A stretch of 64,000 nucleotides of DNA, taken from assembly GCA_017307275.1 (NCBI GenBank), contig JAFKFK010000035.1, positions 1 through 64,000 of the forward strand, read 5' to 3'. The translations under genes and the position numbers were made by a program. This DNA comes from Alphaproteobacteria bacterium (GTDB lineage Bacteria > Pseudomonadota > Alphaproteobacteria > Reyranellales > Reyranellaceae). The first letter of the stretch is position 1. Every line of letters starts with the position of its first letter. The notes beneath the pieces are model-generated. The model was not told the origin of the DNA and did no database searches. It saw nothing but the letters and a program-made list of their open reading frames with translations. Positions 55,301-62,808 of the stretch are shown here, in pieces.

Positions 55301-55513
55301 GTTGACCTGCAGCTCGACCGGCAGGGCCACGTCGTTGACGACGACCGCAGCGCTCGCGCCCGGATAGGTCGTGGTGACCTGGACCGTGGGCGGCACGACG
55401 TTGGGATATTGCGCGACCGGCAGGGTCGCCAGCGCCACGCCGCCGATCAGCACGATGATGATGGCGAGAACGTTGGCCAGAACCGGCCGGTTGATGAAGA
55501 ACGCGGAGATCAT
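52334..55513 (-). CDS. RND multidrug efflux transporter (HAE1/AcrB family)
   Basis: A 1059-residue proton-driven inner-membrane pump. It has the usual twelve helices and two large periplasmic loops. The TM4 proton relay DD pair is seen in IGIVVDDAIVIVEGV and the TM10 lysine region in LIALGAKNAILIVEVAR. The N-terminal MISAFFINRPVLANVLAI is standard. The C-terminal tail (GRKGAKARKPAEPAAGTAD) is a Lys/Ala-rich extension. The adaptor gene is 19 bp upstream in the same operon. No TolC-type channel gene is present, so a shared one elsewhere is expected. Confidence 0.97.
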   Translation of the reverse strand: MISAFFINRPVLANVLAIIIVLIGGVALATLPVAQYPNVVPPTVQVTTTYPGASAAVVVNDVALPVELQVNGVEKMIYMQSYSTDAGTYTLTVTFEIGTDLDFAQVLVQNKVSAALASLPMPVQAQGLVVEKKSTSILQIVSLTSPDERYDSLYLSNYATINLVNELSRLPGVGNVNVLGVGQYSMRVWLDPQKLYTFGLTPADVSRVIQQQSQDVTAGQVGQPPAPKGLDFQYTIDVVGRLSTPDEFGNIIVKADQGNGGRIVRVRDVGRVELGAQTYSQTSHINGKPNSGLAIYQLPDANALDVAKRVKAKMAELSKAFPPGLAYDVPFDTTRFVNASINEVFMTLIEAGILVLIVIVIFLQDWRAMLVPATTIPVTIIGAFAAMAALGFTINTTTMFGIVLAIGIVVDDAIVIVEGVAHHIERGMTPHDASIKAMDELFGPVIGITLVLMSVFLPAAFLPGLTGQMFAQFALVIAATALISAINAATLKPTQCAMWLRPATPPEKRNIFFRGFNKVYGKLEDAYAWLVGAMVRRAGIMVVIALIAAGIGAWGVARLPTAFIPNEDQGYLMIGVQLPDGASLERTSATLHKVAEIAMAAPGVENVVALGGMSVLDSNSPLANAAVSYVILKDWDARLKVPGQDLRSIVFGLMDKLKVLQDGRAFVIVPPAIQGIGNAGGFQMQVEQKDGSFDYTKLQAVTDTMIQNARTQSALTNLVTSFRAGAPHVRIEVDRVKAESLRVPVGDVFSTLSSYMGSSYVNRFNKFGLSLQVYIQADSQYRTRPEDILKLQVKNLDGQMVPIGAIAELKPALGPPLISLYNLYPSAAIVGSPAAGFSSGEGIELMDQIAKAILPPGTGYEWTGMAYQENIVGNQLMYVFALAILLVYLCLAGQYESWIAPLGVILAVPLALSGPAIALTAVGLANNIYTQIGLMLLIALGAKNAILIVEVARERRLVDGKDIIESAIEAARTRFRPILMTSFAFILGVVPLVTATGAGANSRISLGLCVFSGMIASTCLAVLFVPSFFTVLQRYEEWSKGRKGAKARKPAEPAAGTAD

Positions 55514-55532
55514 GGTTGCGTTTCCCGGCCGG

Positions 55533-56738
55533 TCACTTCGGGGCCGCGGGAGCGCCGTCGGTCGTAACGGGGATGGTCGTCAGTTTGGGTACGACCTTGG
55601 CGCCGGGGATCGCGGCGCCGTTCAGATTGAGGACGACCTGATCGTCGGGCTTCAGGCCCGTCGAGATGACGCGCAGGCCGTTGGGGAGAAGCTGCCCGGT
55701 GGTAACCCGGGTCTGGACAACGACATTGTCCTTGTTGACCGTCAGGAGATATTTGCCGGCCTGGTCTTCGGCGATGACCCGGTTGGGCACCAGCAGCGCG
55801 GCCGCGGCGCCCAGGCCCTGCGGCACCTTCACGCGCACGAAGAAGCCGGGAATGAGGGTGCGGTTCGGATTGTTGAACAGAGCGCGGACCAGGATCGTGC
55901 CGGTCGTCGCGTCGATCTCCGGCGACACGTAGTTCAGGAAGCCCTTGTGGGGGAAGCCTTGCTCGTTCATCAGGCCGATCTCGACCGGGACCTTGCTCAG
56001 TTCCTCGACGTCGATGCGACGTTCCTTGAGGTTCTGGCGGACCTGCAGCACGTCCTGCTCGCTCATGTTGAACGTGACGTACATCGGATCGAGCTGGACG
56101 ATCGTAGCGAGCTTGGTGGCGGTCGAGGCGCCGACCAGTTCGCCAACCGAGATCAAGTGCTTGCTGACGATGCCGTCAAACGGAGCCAGAACGGTCGTGT
56201 AGCCGAGGTTCGTCTGGGCGATCGTGAGGTTGCCTTCGGCGTTCTCGACATTGGCCCGCGCATTGTCGCGCTTGGCCTTGGCCTGGTCGAAGGTGTTCTG
56301 CGCCGACACGTTCTGGCGCAGCAGAGTTTCCTGGCGGGTAAATTCGGCTTCGGCCTGGACCAGCGTTGCCTTGGCGCCGTCGAGCTGAGCCTCGCCCTCC
56401 TTGACCTTGGCCTTGTACATCGTCTGCTCGATGCCGAAGAGCTGCTGGCCCTTCTTGACTTCGGAGCCGTCGACATAGTTCTGCGAGGTCAGGAAGCCCT
56501 CGACGCGGGCGACGAGATCGACGGTCGCGAAGGCCACCGTGTTGCCAGTCAGGACTTCGAAGGGCGCGACCTCCTGCTTCACCGGGACACCGACATTGAT
56601 CTCGGCCGGCGGTGGCGGCTGGAATTTGTTCTCAGGCTTGCAGCCGGCCAGCACCAGTGCCAGCGCTGGAACGGCGGCAACGCTCCAGAAAAGCCGATTG
56701 ACTGCAAATTGTTTGGTTACGCCACTGCGATCCGACAT
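55533..56738 (-). CDS. RND efflux periplasmic adaptor lipoprotein (AcrA-like)
   Basis: A 401-residue membrane-fusion protein with a lipoprotein signal (LALVLAGC, Cys 33). Lipoyl halves lie at about 66-100 (VDLVARVEGFLTSQNYVDG) and 168-185 (TTVLAPFDGIVSKHLI), around a helical hairpin (about 105-165). The beta-barrel and membrane-proximal domains end at about 390. It bridges the RND pump to an outer-membrane channel. The ATG at 56738 gives a proper lipoprotein signal; a longer frame upstream does not. It is the first gene of the pump operon. Confidence 0.95.
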   Translation of the reverse strand: MSDRSGVTKQFAVNRLFWSVAAVPALALVLAGCKPENKFQPPPPAEINVGVPVKQEVAPFEVLTGNTVAFATVDLVARVEGFLTSQNYVDGSEVKKGQQLFGIEQTMYKAKVKEGEAQLDGAKATLVQAEAEFTRQETLLRQNVSAQNTFDQAKAKRDNARANVENAEGNLTIAQTNLGYTTVLAPFDGIVSKHLISVGELVGASTATKLATIVQLDPMYVTFNMSEQDVLQVRQNLKERRIDVEELSKVPVEIGLMNEQGFPHKGFLNYVSPEIDATTGTILVRALFNNPNRTLIPGFFVRVKVPQGLGAAAALLVPNRVIAEDQAGKYLLTVNKDNVVVQTRVTTGQLLPNGLRVISTGLKPDDQVVLNLNGAAIPGAKVVPKLTTIPVTTDGAPAAPK

Positions 56739-56811
56739 AGGCCCGACGATGCTCCCCGCGGTGTCGAAAATCGTTAGCGCATCCACTGCAGGATTGCCAC
56801 CGTGAGCCTGC

Positions 56812-57405
56812 CTACCTGCGCCCAAACGCGAGCGTCAGATTGTTCGCCGGCATTTCCGCAATGACTGGCGGGTCAAAGCCCTGGGCGGCGGCAAGGTCGG
56901 CGACAGCTTCGAGGTCGCGCACCCCCCAGGCCGGGTTTCGCCGCCGCAGATCGAGGTCGAAGGCTTCGTTGCTGGGCGCCGTATGCCGGCCGCCTCGCCG
57001 ATACGGTCCGTAAAGAAAGAGCAACCCGCCCGGCGGCAGGATGCGGCCCGCGCCCGCCATCAGTCCAACCGTCGCCTCCCAGGGCGCGATATGGATCATG
57101 TTGCTGCACAAGATCGCGGAAGCGTGATCGATCGGCCAGGTGGATGACGTGACATCGAGAGCCAGTGCCGGCCGGACATTGGGGAGACGGAGCGTCGCTA
57201 CCCAATCGTCGATGCTGGCACGGGCGCCCTCGTCGGGGTCGCTGGGCTGGAAGGTGAGGTGAGGGGCCGCGGCGGCGAAATGCACGACATGCTCGCCCGT
57301 GCCGCTGGCAATCTCCAGTACCAGGCCCTCGGCAGGGAGATGATGCTGCAGGACGTCAAGAATGGGTTGGCGGTTGCGCTGGGCGGCAGGGGCTTCTCGT
57401 CTCAT
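56812..57405 (-). CDS. DUF938 SAM-methyltransferase-like protein
   Basis: A 197-residue protein of the DUF938 family, whose members have a class I methyltransferase fold. It shows the SAM-binding-like motif LEIASGTGEHVVHFA (about 30-44), the acidic FQPSDPDEGARASI segment, and ILCSNMIHIAPW followed by GPYRRGGRHTAPSN, both typical of the family. The reaction is unknown. Its ATG overlaps the stop of the molybdopterin-subunit gene (ATGA), so it is the third gene of a coupled operon. Confidence 0.88.
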   Translation of the reverse strand: MRREAPAAQRNRQPILDVLQHHLPAEGLVLEIASGTGEHVVHFAAAAPHLTFQPSDPDEGARASIDDWVATLRLPNVRPALALDVTSSTWPIDHASAILCSNMIHIAPWEATVGLMAGAGRILPPGGLLFLYGPYRRGGRHTAPSNEAFDLDLRRRNPAWGVRDLEAVADLAAAQGFDPPVIAEMPANNLTLAFGRR

Positions 57406-59729
57406 TTGGCAGCCTCGATTGCCTGCCAGATCCGGGCAGGGCTTGCTGGTCCATCGAAGTTGCGCACACCGAGCGGCGCGAGCGCATCGAGGATGGCGTT
57501 GGCGATGGCCGGAAATGCCGCAATGGCGCCGGCTTCGCCACAGCCTTTCACGCCCAACGGATTAGTCGTGCACGGTATGCCGTTGAAGCCGAGGTCGAAG
57601 GAGGGCAGGTCGTCGGCACGCGGCAAGGCATAGTCCATGAACGAGCCCGTCACCATCTGGCCCGAGACGGGATCGTAGACAGCCTGTTCCAGCAGAGCCT
57701 GGCCGATACCCTGTGCCATGGCGCCGTGCGCCTGGCCGGTCGCCACCATGGGATTGACCAGCACGCCATAGTCGTCGACGGCGGTGTAGCGCACCAGATC
57801 GACGTGGCCGGTGTCGCGATCGATCTCGACTTCCACGACATGGGCGCCGTTGGGAAAGGTCATGTGCTCGCGCGTCCAGGCATGGAAGGTGTCGAGCGGC
57901 TTGCCTTTCTCGCGTCCCAGCGCCGCCACCTCGAACAAGCCAATGGCACGGTCGGTGCCCGAGACGACGAAGCGTTCTCCCTCGAACCGAATATCGGCTT
58001 CGGCCGCCTCCAGCGCCTCCGCGGCAAGCGCCGTCCCCTTGGCAACGATCTCGTCGCAGGCACGCCAGATCGCCGTGCCGCCCATATAGGTGGCGCGCGA
58101 ACTACCGTGACCGCCGCCCGCCGGAATAAGGTCGGTGTCGCCCTGGATCAGGCGGACACGTTCGTTCGCCACGCCGAGCCGCGTGGCCAGCATTTGCGGG
58201 AACGTGGTTTCATGCCCTTGGCCGATATGCTGCGTGCCGGTGATCAGCGACACCGTGCCGTCGGCTTCGAACCGGACATCGACGTTCTCGTCCGGCGGTC
58301 CGCCCGTTCCCTTGATGTGATAGGCGAAGCCCAGGCCGCGGAGACGGCCACGTGCCTCGCTCTGCGCCCGCCTCTCGATGAATCCCGTGCGGTCGGCGCG
58401 AGACAGGGCGGCATCGAGCGATTCGGCGAAGTGTCCGCTATCGACCTGGAAGCCGAAGGCGTTGGTCATGGGCATCGCCTGGGGCGGCACCATGTTGCGG
58501 CGGCGGAGTTCGGCGCGATCGATGCCGGTCTGCCGCGCCGCTTCGTCGATCAATCGCTCCACGATGTTGATCGCCTCGGCAAAGCCCGGTCCACGCGTCA
58601 CGCCAATCGGCGCGGTGTTCGTCACGACCGCCACGACATGCAACGCGATCGACGGAATGCGATACACCGAACCCTGCAGGTGGATGTACTGGTTCGTGAG
58701 CACGCCACCGCCGACGCCGATCATATAAGCGCCGAGATTGGCGACGCTGGCGATCCTGAGCGCCAGGAAGCGGCCCTCCGCGTCGAGGGCGAGCGCTGCG
58801 TCGGCCTGCATGTCGCGCGCTGCATGGTCGGACAGGAACACGTCGCTGCGACTTGCGATCCACTTGACGGGGCGGCCCGTACGCCGGGCAGCCCATAAAG
58901 TCAGCGCGTGTTCGACATAGGCGAAGTTCTTGGCGCCGAAGCCGCCGCCGACATCGCGCGCCACGAAGCGCACGTTCTTTGCCTCGGTGCCGAGAGACCG
59001 TGCCACGAAGGTGCGGTTGATGTGGATGTTCTGGCTGGAAACGTGCAGCGTGTATCGACCGGTCGCGGCATCGAACGATCCCACCGCGCCGCGCGGCTCC
59101 ATCGGATTGGTGACGACCCGGTGGTTGCCGAGGGCGAGCGAGACGACGTGGGCTGCCCGCGCGAAGGCGGCGTTTGCGCCAGCAATGTCGCCGGTCTGCC
59201 AGTCGAGGCAGGTGTTGGAGGGAATCTCTGCCGCGAGCTGCGGCGCGCCGGAAGCACGAGCTGCCGTGGCCGTCGTGATCGCAGGCAGAGCCTCGTAGTC
59301 GACGTCGATCAACTCGGCGGCATCGAGGGCCTGCGCCTTGGTTTCGGCCACGACCAGCGCGACCGGTTCGCCCGCGAACCGGACCTTGTCGTGGGCGAGC
59401 AGGGGTTGAGGCGCGAAGGCGAAGGGTTTTCCTGTCTGCGTGTTGGCCTCGGCATAGGGTCGAAACGGCTTAAGCCCGTCGGCGGTCGCGTCGTCTGCGG
59501 TGAGCACTGCCAGTACGCCGGGTGCTCGCCGCGCGGATTCGACATCGATGGAGCGGATCCATGCATGGGCGTGCGGCGAGCGCAGGACCACCGCGTGCGC
59601 GAGCTGGTCGAAGCGAAGATCGTCGAGATAGGCGCCGTGGCCCGTGACGAAGCGCCGATCCTCGCGGCGTCGGGGTGACTGGCCGATCGTGTCGACTGTC
59701 GAAGCAGGCATCGAAGCAGCGGCGGTCAT
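57402..59729 (-). CDS. Xanthine dehydrogenase family molybdopterin-binding subunit (CoxL-like)
   Basis: A 775-residue molybdenum hydroxylase large subunit. The a/b hammerhead domain (about 20-140: RFVTGHGAYLDDL, FAGEPVALVVAET) is followed by the Mo-cofactor domains with DVGGGFGAKN, GTQHIGQGHETTFPQM and GGGHGSSRATYMGG. The near-terminal GVKGCGEAGAIAA carries the catalytic glutamate. It is not a true CO dehydrogenase: no AYXCSFR loop is seen. The FAD (CoxM) and iron-sulfur (CoxS) subunit genes usually next to it are absent. The ATG overlaps the upstream oxidoreductase stop. Substrate unknown, probably an aldehyde or heterocycle. Confidence 0.92.
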   Translation of the reverse strand: MTAAASMPASTVDTIGQSPRRREDRRFVTGHGAYLDDLRFDQLAHAVVLRSPHAHAWIRSIDVESARRAPGVLAVLTADDATADGLKPFRPYAEANTQTGKPFAFAPQPLLAHDKVRFAGEPVALVVAETKAQALDAAELIDVDYEALPAITTATAARASGAPQLAAEIPSNTCLDWQTGDIAGANAAFARAAHVVSLALGNHRVVTNPMEPRGAVGSFDAATGRYTLHVSSQNIHINRTFVARSLGTEAKNVRFVARDVGGGFGAKNFAYVEHALTLWAARRTGRPVKWIASRSDVFLSDHAARDMQADAALALDAEGRFLALRIASVANLGAYMIGVGGGVLTNQYIHLQGSVYRIPSIALHVVAVVTNTAPIGVTRGPGFAEAINIVERLIDEAARQTGIDRAELRRRNMVPPQAMPMTNAFGFQVDSGHFAESLDAALSRADRTGFIERRAQSEARGRLRGLGFAYHIKGTGGPPDENVDVRFEADGTVSLITGTQHIGQGHETTFPQMLATRLGVANERVRLIQGDTDLIPAGGGHGSSRATYMGGTAIWRACDEIVAKGTALAAEALEAAEADIRFEGERFVVSGTDRAIGLFEVAALGREKGKPLDTFHAWTREHMTFPNGAHVVEVEIDRDTGHVDLVRYTAVDDYGVLVNPMVATGQAHGAMAQGIGQALLEQAVYDPVSGQMVTGSFMDYALPRADDLPSFDLGFNGIPCTTNPLGVKGCGEAGAIAAFPAIANAILDALAPLGVRNFDGPASPARIWQAIEAAK

Positions 59730-61039
59730 GTCCGCAATGTCTCCGCGTTTTGGGCCTGTCGCTTTTCGTCCCACCAGTCGCTCGCCTGAAGATGCCAGTA
59801 AGCAAGCTGGGTGGCGATCCGGCCGACCGGGCCGCCGGCCCAGTTCGTACCGAAGGGGGCGAACAGCCGCCACTTGGAGGCATCTCCCAGAATGCCGGTC
59901 GTGACCGCGTCCGCGCCGGCCGCCGTCTGGGCCAGCCCATGGCCGCCAAAGGCGGAACAGACCCAGAGGCCGGGCTCGATCTCGCCGACCTGAGGCATCT
60001 TGTGCGGCGCGTAGCCCATGGTGCCTGGCCAGGCATAGGCGATGCGGATGTCGCCGAGCTGCGGATAGACGGAGAGAATGTCGCCCCGCATCATCTCGTG
60101 CAGCTGCGGCGGCTCGCGCGTATCGGTGGTGATGCGACCGCCCCACAGCAGCCGGTCACCGTCGACGACCCGGTAGTAATCGCCGGCGCGGCGCGTGTCG
60201 GAGATAGCCCCTGCCCAGCGGATCGCTTCGCCGAGTTTCGAGCCGAGCTTCTCCGTCACCGCGACATAGGTGGCCACGGGAAGCACCGCGCGGGCGATGC
60301 GCGCATTGACGTGACCAAGATCGGCGTTGCCGGCCAGCACGACCTGACGGGCAGTTACCGAACCTTGCGCCGAGCGGAGCATCCAGCGGTCGCCTTTGCG
60401 TTCGAGGCCGATGGCGTCGGTGCTCTCATGGAGAACGCCGCCGAGCCGTTCGATGTCCGCCGCGAGGGCCAGCGCGAAGTTCAATGGATGAATATGGAAC
60501 GACGTGGGATCGTGGATCGCCTGATAGTAACGGGCGGTATCGAGCTTCGCCCGCGCTTCGGCCGTGGTCCACGGCTCGAAGCTCGCGCCGAGCTGTTCGG
60601 CGAGGCGGCGTGTACGGTCGGCAAAGTCGGGTCCCTGATCGATGCGGGCAACACTGAGCTTGCGGGAGCCCATGAGGATGTCAGGTCGGCTGAAAGCCTG
60701 GATTGCCTCGCGTACGATTTCGACGCCGCGCCGCGACTGGGCATAGAGCCGTCGCGTGTGGTCGATGCCGAGCTTGTCGATCAGCACGCCCGAGCGTGCC
60801 GCATACCCCGGTCCGACGAAGCCACCATTGCGTCCCGAAGCGCCCCAGCCAATGCGACGACGTTCGACCAGCACCACGCGCTTGCCCTGCAAGGCAAGCA
60901 GTCGCGCGGCATGCAGGCCCGCAAAGCCGCCGCCGACGACGGCAACATCGGCTTCGCCATGCGCAGCGAGGGGCGCCCGTTCGGGTGCCGCGTCTCGCGT
61001 GGCGGCATACCAACTTGCCGGGTAGGCACGGTCGGCCAT
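59726..61039 (-). CDS. FAD-dependent oxidoreductase (DAO/PuuB-like)
   Basis: A 437-residue amine-oxidase-like flavoenzyme of the DAO superfamily. The dinucleotide motif VAVVGGGFAGLHAARLLA (GxGxxG at about 36-41) is followed by the acidic end VVLVERRRIGWGASGRNGGF typical of the gamma-glutamylputrescine oxidase group. The C-terminal part contains YAWPGTMGYAPHKMPQVG and FGGHGLAQTAAGAD. It would oxidise an amine or amino acid with release of an aldehyde. The ATG at 61039 is 10 bases after GGGAGA; a TTG at 61060 is a weaker option. First gene of the coupled operon with the molybdopterin subunit; an aldehyde passed to that oxidase is an attractive but unproven link. Confidence 0.88.
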   Translation of the reverse strand: MADRAYPASWYAATRDAAPERAPLAAHGEADVAVVGGGFAGLHAARLLALQGKRVVLVERRRIGWGASGRNGGFVGPGYAARSGVLIDKLGIDHTRRLYAQSRRGVEIVREAIQAFSRPDILMGSRKLSVARIDQGPDFADRTRRLAEQLGASFEPWTTAEARAKLDTARYYQAIHDPTSFHIHPLNFALALAADIERLGGVLHESTDAIGLERKGDRWMLRSAQGSVTARQVVLAGNADLGHVNARIARAVLPVATYVAVTEKLGSKLGEAIRWAGAISDTRRAGDYYRVVDGDRLLWGGRITTDTREPPQLHEMMRGDILSVYPQLGDIRIAYAWPGTMGYAPHKMPQVGEIEPGLWVCSAFGGHGLAQTAAGADAVTTGILGDASKWRLFAPFGTNWAGGPVGRIATQLAYWHLQASDWWDEKRQAQNAETLRT

Positions 61040-61154
61040 CGAACCAGTTTCTCCCTTCAATTTCTCGACCGAAGTCGTGGCACAGGAAGGCTTGCGCGGT
61101 CACGCCCTCTGTCGCACTAAAGTTGTCCTCAGTCTCACTGTTCCCGGAGGACGT

Positions 61155-62744
61155 ATGTCGGTCGATTTCGATGCGGTGATCATCGGCGCGGGTTTCGGCG
61201 GCATGTATATGCTGCACCGGTTGCGCCAGAAGGGCTTCACGGCACGCGTCTTCGAGGCTGGCAAGGGTGTCGGCGGCACCTGGTACTGGAATCGCTATCC
61301 CGGCGCGCGCTGCGACGTCGAAAGCGTGCAGTACTCCTACCAGTTCTCGCCCGAACTGGAGCAGGAATGGGAATGGTCGGAGCGTTACGCGACCCAGCCC
61401 GAAATCCTGCGCTATGCCAATCATGTTGCCGACCGCTTCGACTTGCGCCGCGACATGAAGTTCGAAACGCGCATCACGAAGGCTGCCTTCGACGAGGTGG
61501 CGAACCTGTGGCGGGTCGAGACGGACAAGGGCGACAAGGTCGCGGCACGTTTCGTCATCACGGCCATGGGCTGCCTTTCCTCGCCCAACACACCCAAGAT
61601 CCCGGGCCTCGAGGATTTCAAGGGGCCGACCTATCACACCGGCAACTGGCCGCACGAAGGTGTCGACTTCACCGGCAAGACTGTGGGCGTGATCGGCACG
61701 GGCTCCTCGGCGATCCAGTCGATCCCGATCATGGCCGAACAGGCCAAGCATCTCACCGTGTTCCAGCGTACCGCCAACTACACGGTGCCGGCGCACAACA
61801 AGCCGCTCGATCCGGCCTATGTGAGCCAGATCAAGGCGAGCTATCCCGAGATGCGCAAGCGCGCCAAGACCAAGCCCGCCGGCATCGACTTCACGATCAA
61901 CCTCGCCTCGGCCGTCGAGACGCCCGAGGCTGAGCGCAATCGCGAGTTCCAGGCGCGCTGGGACTATGGCGGGTTAGGCTTCATGGCGTCCTTCTCGGAC
62001 CTGTTGCTGAACGACGATTCCAACAAGCTGGCGGCCGATTTCGTGCGCGCCAAGGTTCAGGAGGTCGTCAAGGATCCGAAGACGGCCGAGGCGCTGGTGC
62101 CCAAGAACATCATCGGCTGCAAGCGACTGTGCGTCGACACGGGCTACTGGGCAACCTTCAACCGGCCGAATGTCACCCTGGTCGACATCAGCGATGAGCC
62201 CGTCGAACGCATCACGGCCACCGGCCTGCGGGCCAAGGGGCAGGACTACGCCTTCGATTGTCTGGTGCTGGCGACGGGCTTCGATGCCATGACCGGCGCG
62301 TTGCTCAAGGTCGATTTCCGCGGCCGTGGTGGCGTCAGTTTGAAGGAGAGGTGGAACGAGGGGCCGAAGACCTATCTTGGACTTACGGTCGTTGGCTTCC
62401 CCAACCTCTTCATGATCACCGGACCGGGCAGTCCTTCGGTGCTGACCAACATGCTTCCGTCCATCGAGCAGCATGTCGACTTCATCGCCGACTGCCTCGA
62501 AGCGGTCCGCGCCAAGGGCAAGACGGTGATCGAGCCCGAGCCTCAGGCCCAGGAAGCCTGGGTCGGCCATGTCGGCGACGTGTCGAACATCACGCTGCGT
62601 TCGACTTGCAGCTCCTGGTACGTCGGCGCCAACATCCCCGGCAAGCCGCGCGTTTTCATGCCCTATATCGGCGGGCTGCCGGCCTACATCCAGGCCTGCG
62701 AGACGGTGGTGAAGAACGGCTACGAAGGATTTGCGTTGGCGTAA
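61155..62744 (+). CDS. Flavin-dependent monooxygenase, Baeyer-Villiger type
   Basis: A 529-residue class B flavoprotein monooxygenase. The FAD motif is GAGFGG (about 11-16), and WYWNRYPGARCD with the conserved Asp at 54 follows. The Baeyer-Villiger fingerprint FKGPTYHTGNWP (155-166) matches FxGxxxHxxxWP. The NADPH-binding motif is GVIGTGSSAIQ (about 177-187). Substrates are typically ketones converted to esters or lactones. GGAGG lies 4 bases before the ATG at 61155. It is divergent from the FAD oxidoreductase operon and ends in a strong terminator. Confidence 0.93.
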   Translation: MSVDFDAVIIGAGFGGMYMLHRLRQKGFTARVFEAGKGVGGTWYWNRYPGARCDVESVQYSYQFSPELEQEWEWSERYATQPEILRYANHVADRFDLRRDMKFETRITKAAFDEVANLWRVETDKGDKVAARFVITAMGCLSSPNTPKIPGLEDFKGPTYHTGNWPHEGVDFTGKTVGVIGTGSSAIQSIPIMAEQAKHLTVFQRTANYTVPAHNKPLDPAYVSQIKASYPEMRKRAKTKPAGIDFTINLASAVETPEAERNREFQARWDYGGLGFMASFSDLLLNDDSNKLAADFVRAKVQEVVKDPKTAEALVPKNIIGCKRLCVDTGYWATFNRPNVTLVDISDEPVERITATGLRAKGQDYAFDCLVLATGFDAMTGALLKVDFRGRGGVSLKERWNEGPKTYLGLTVVGFPNLFMITGPGSPSVLTNMLPSIEQHVDFIADCLEAVRAKGKTVIEPEPQAQEAWVGHVGDVSNITLRSTCSSWYVGANIPGKPRVFMPYIGGLPAYIQACETVVKNGYEGFALA

Positions 62745-62776
62745 ATCGCCTGCGCCGCATCACGCCTGAATCGGAC

Positions 62777-62803
62777 GGGGAAGCCTTTCGGCTTCCCCTT
62801 TTT
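62777..62803 (+). terminator. Strong intrinsic terminator of the monooxygenase gene
   Basis: A perfect 9-bp stem GGGGAAGCC / GGCTTCCCC with a TTTC loop, followed by TTTTT, 32 bases after the stop codon. Confidence 0.92.
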
Positions 62804-62808
62804 CCGTT

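Noticed and set aside
53198..55567. 789-codon open frame antisense to the RND pump gene
   Set aside because: His/Asp/Arg-rich shadow translation without domains; the pump on the other strand is unmistakable.
59730..60146. N-terminal extension of the molybdopterin subunit up to 60146
   Set aside because: The extension lies inside the oxidoreductase gene in another frame; the ATG at 59729 overlaps its stop and precedes the normal family N-terminus.
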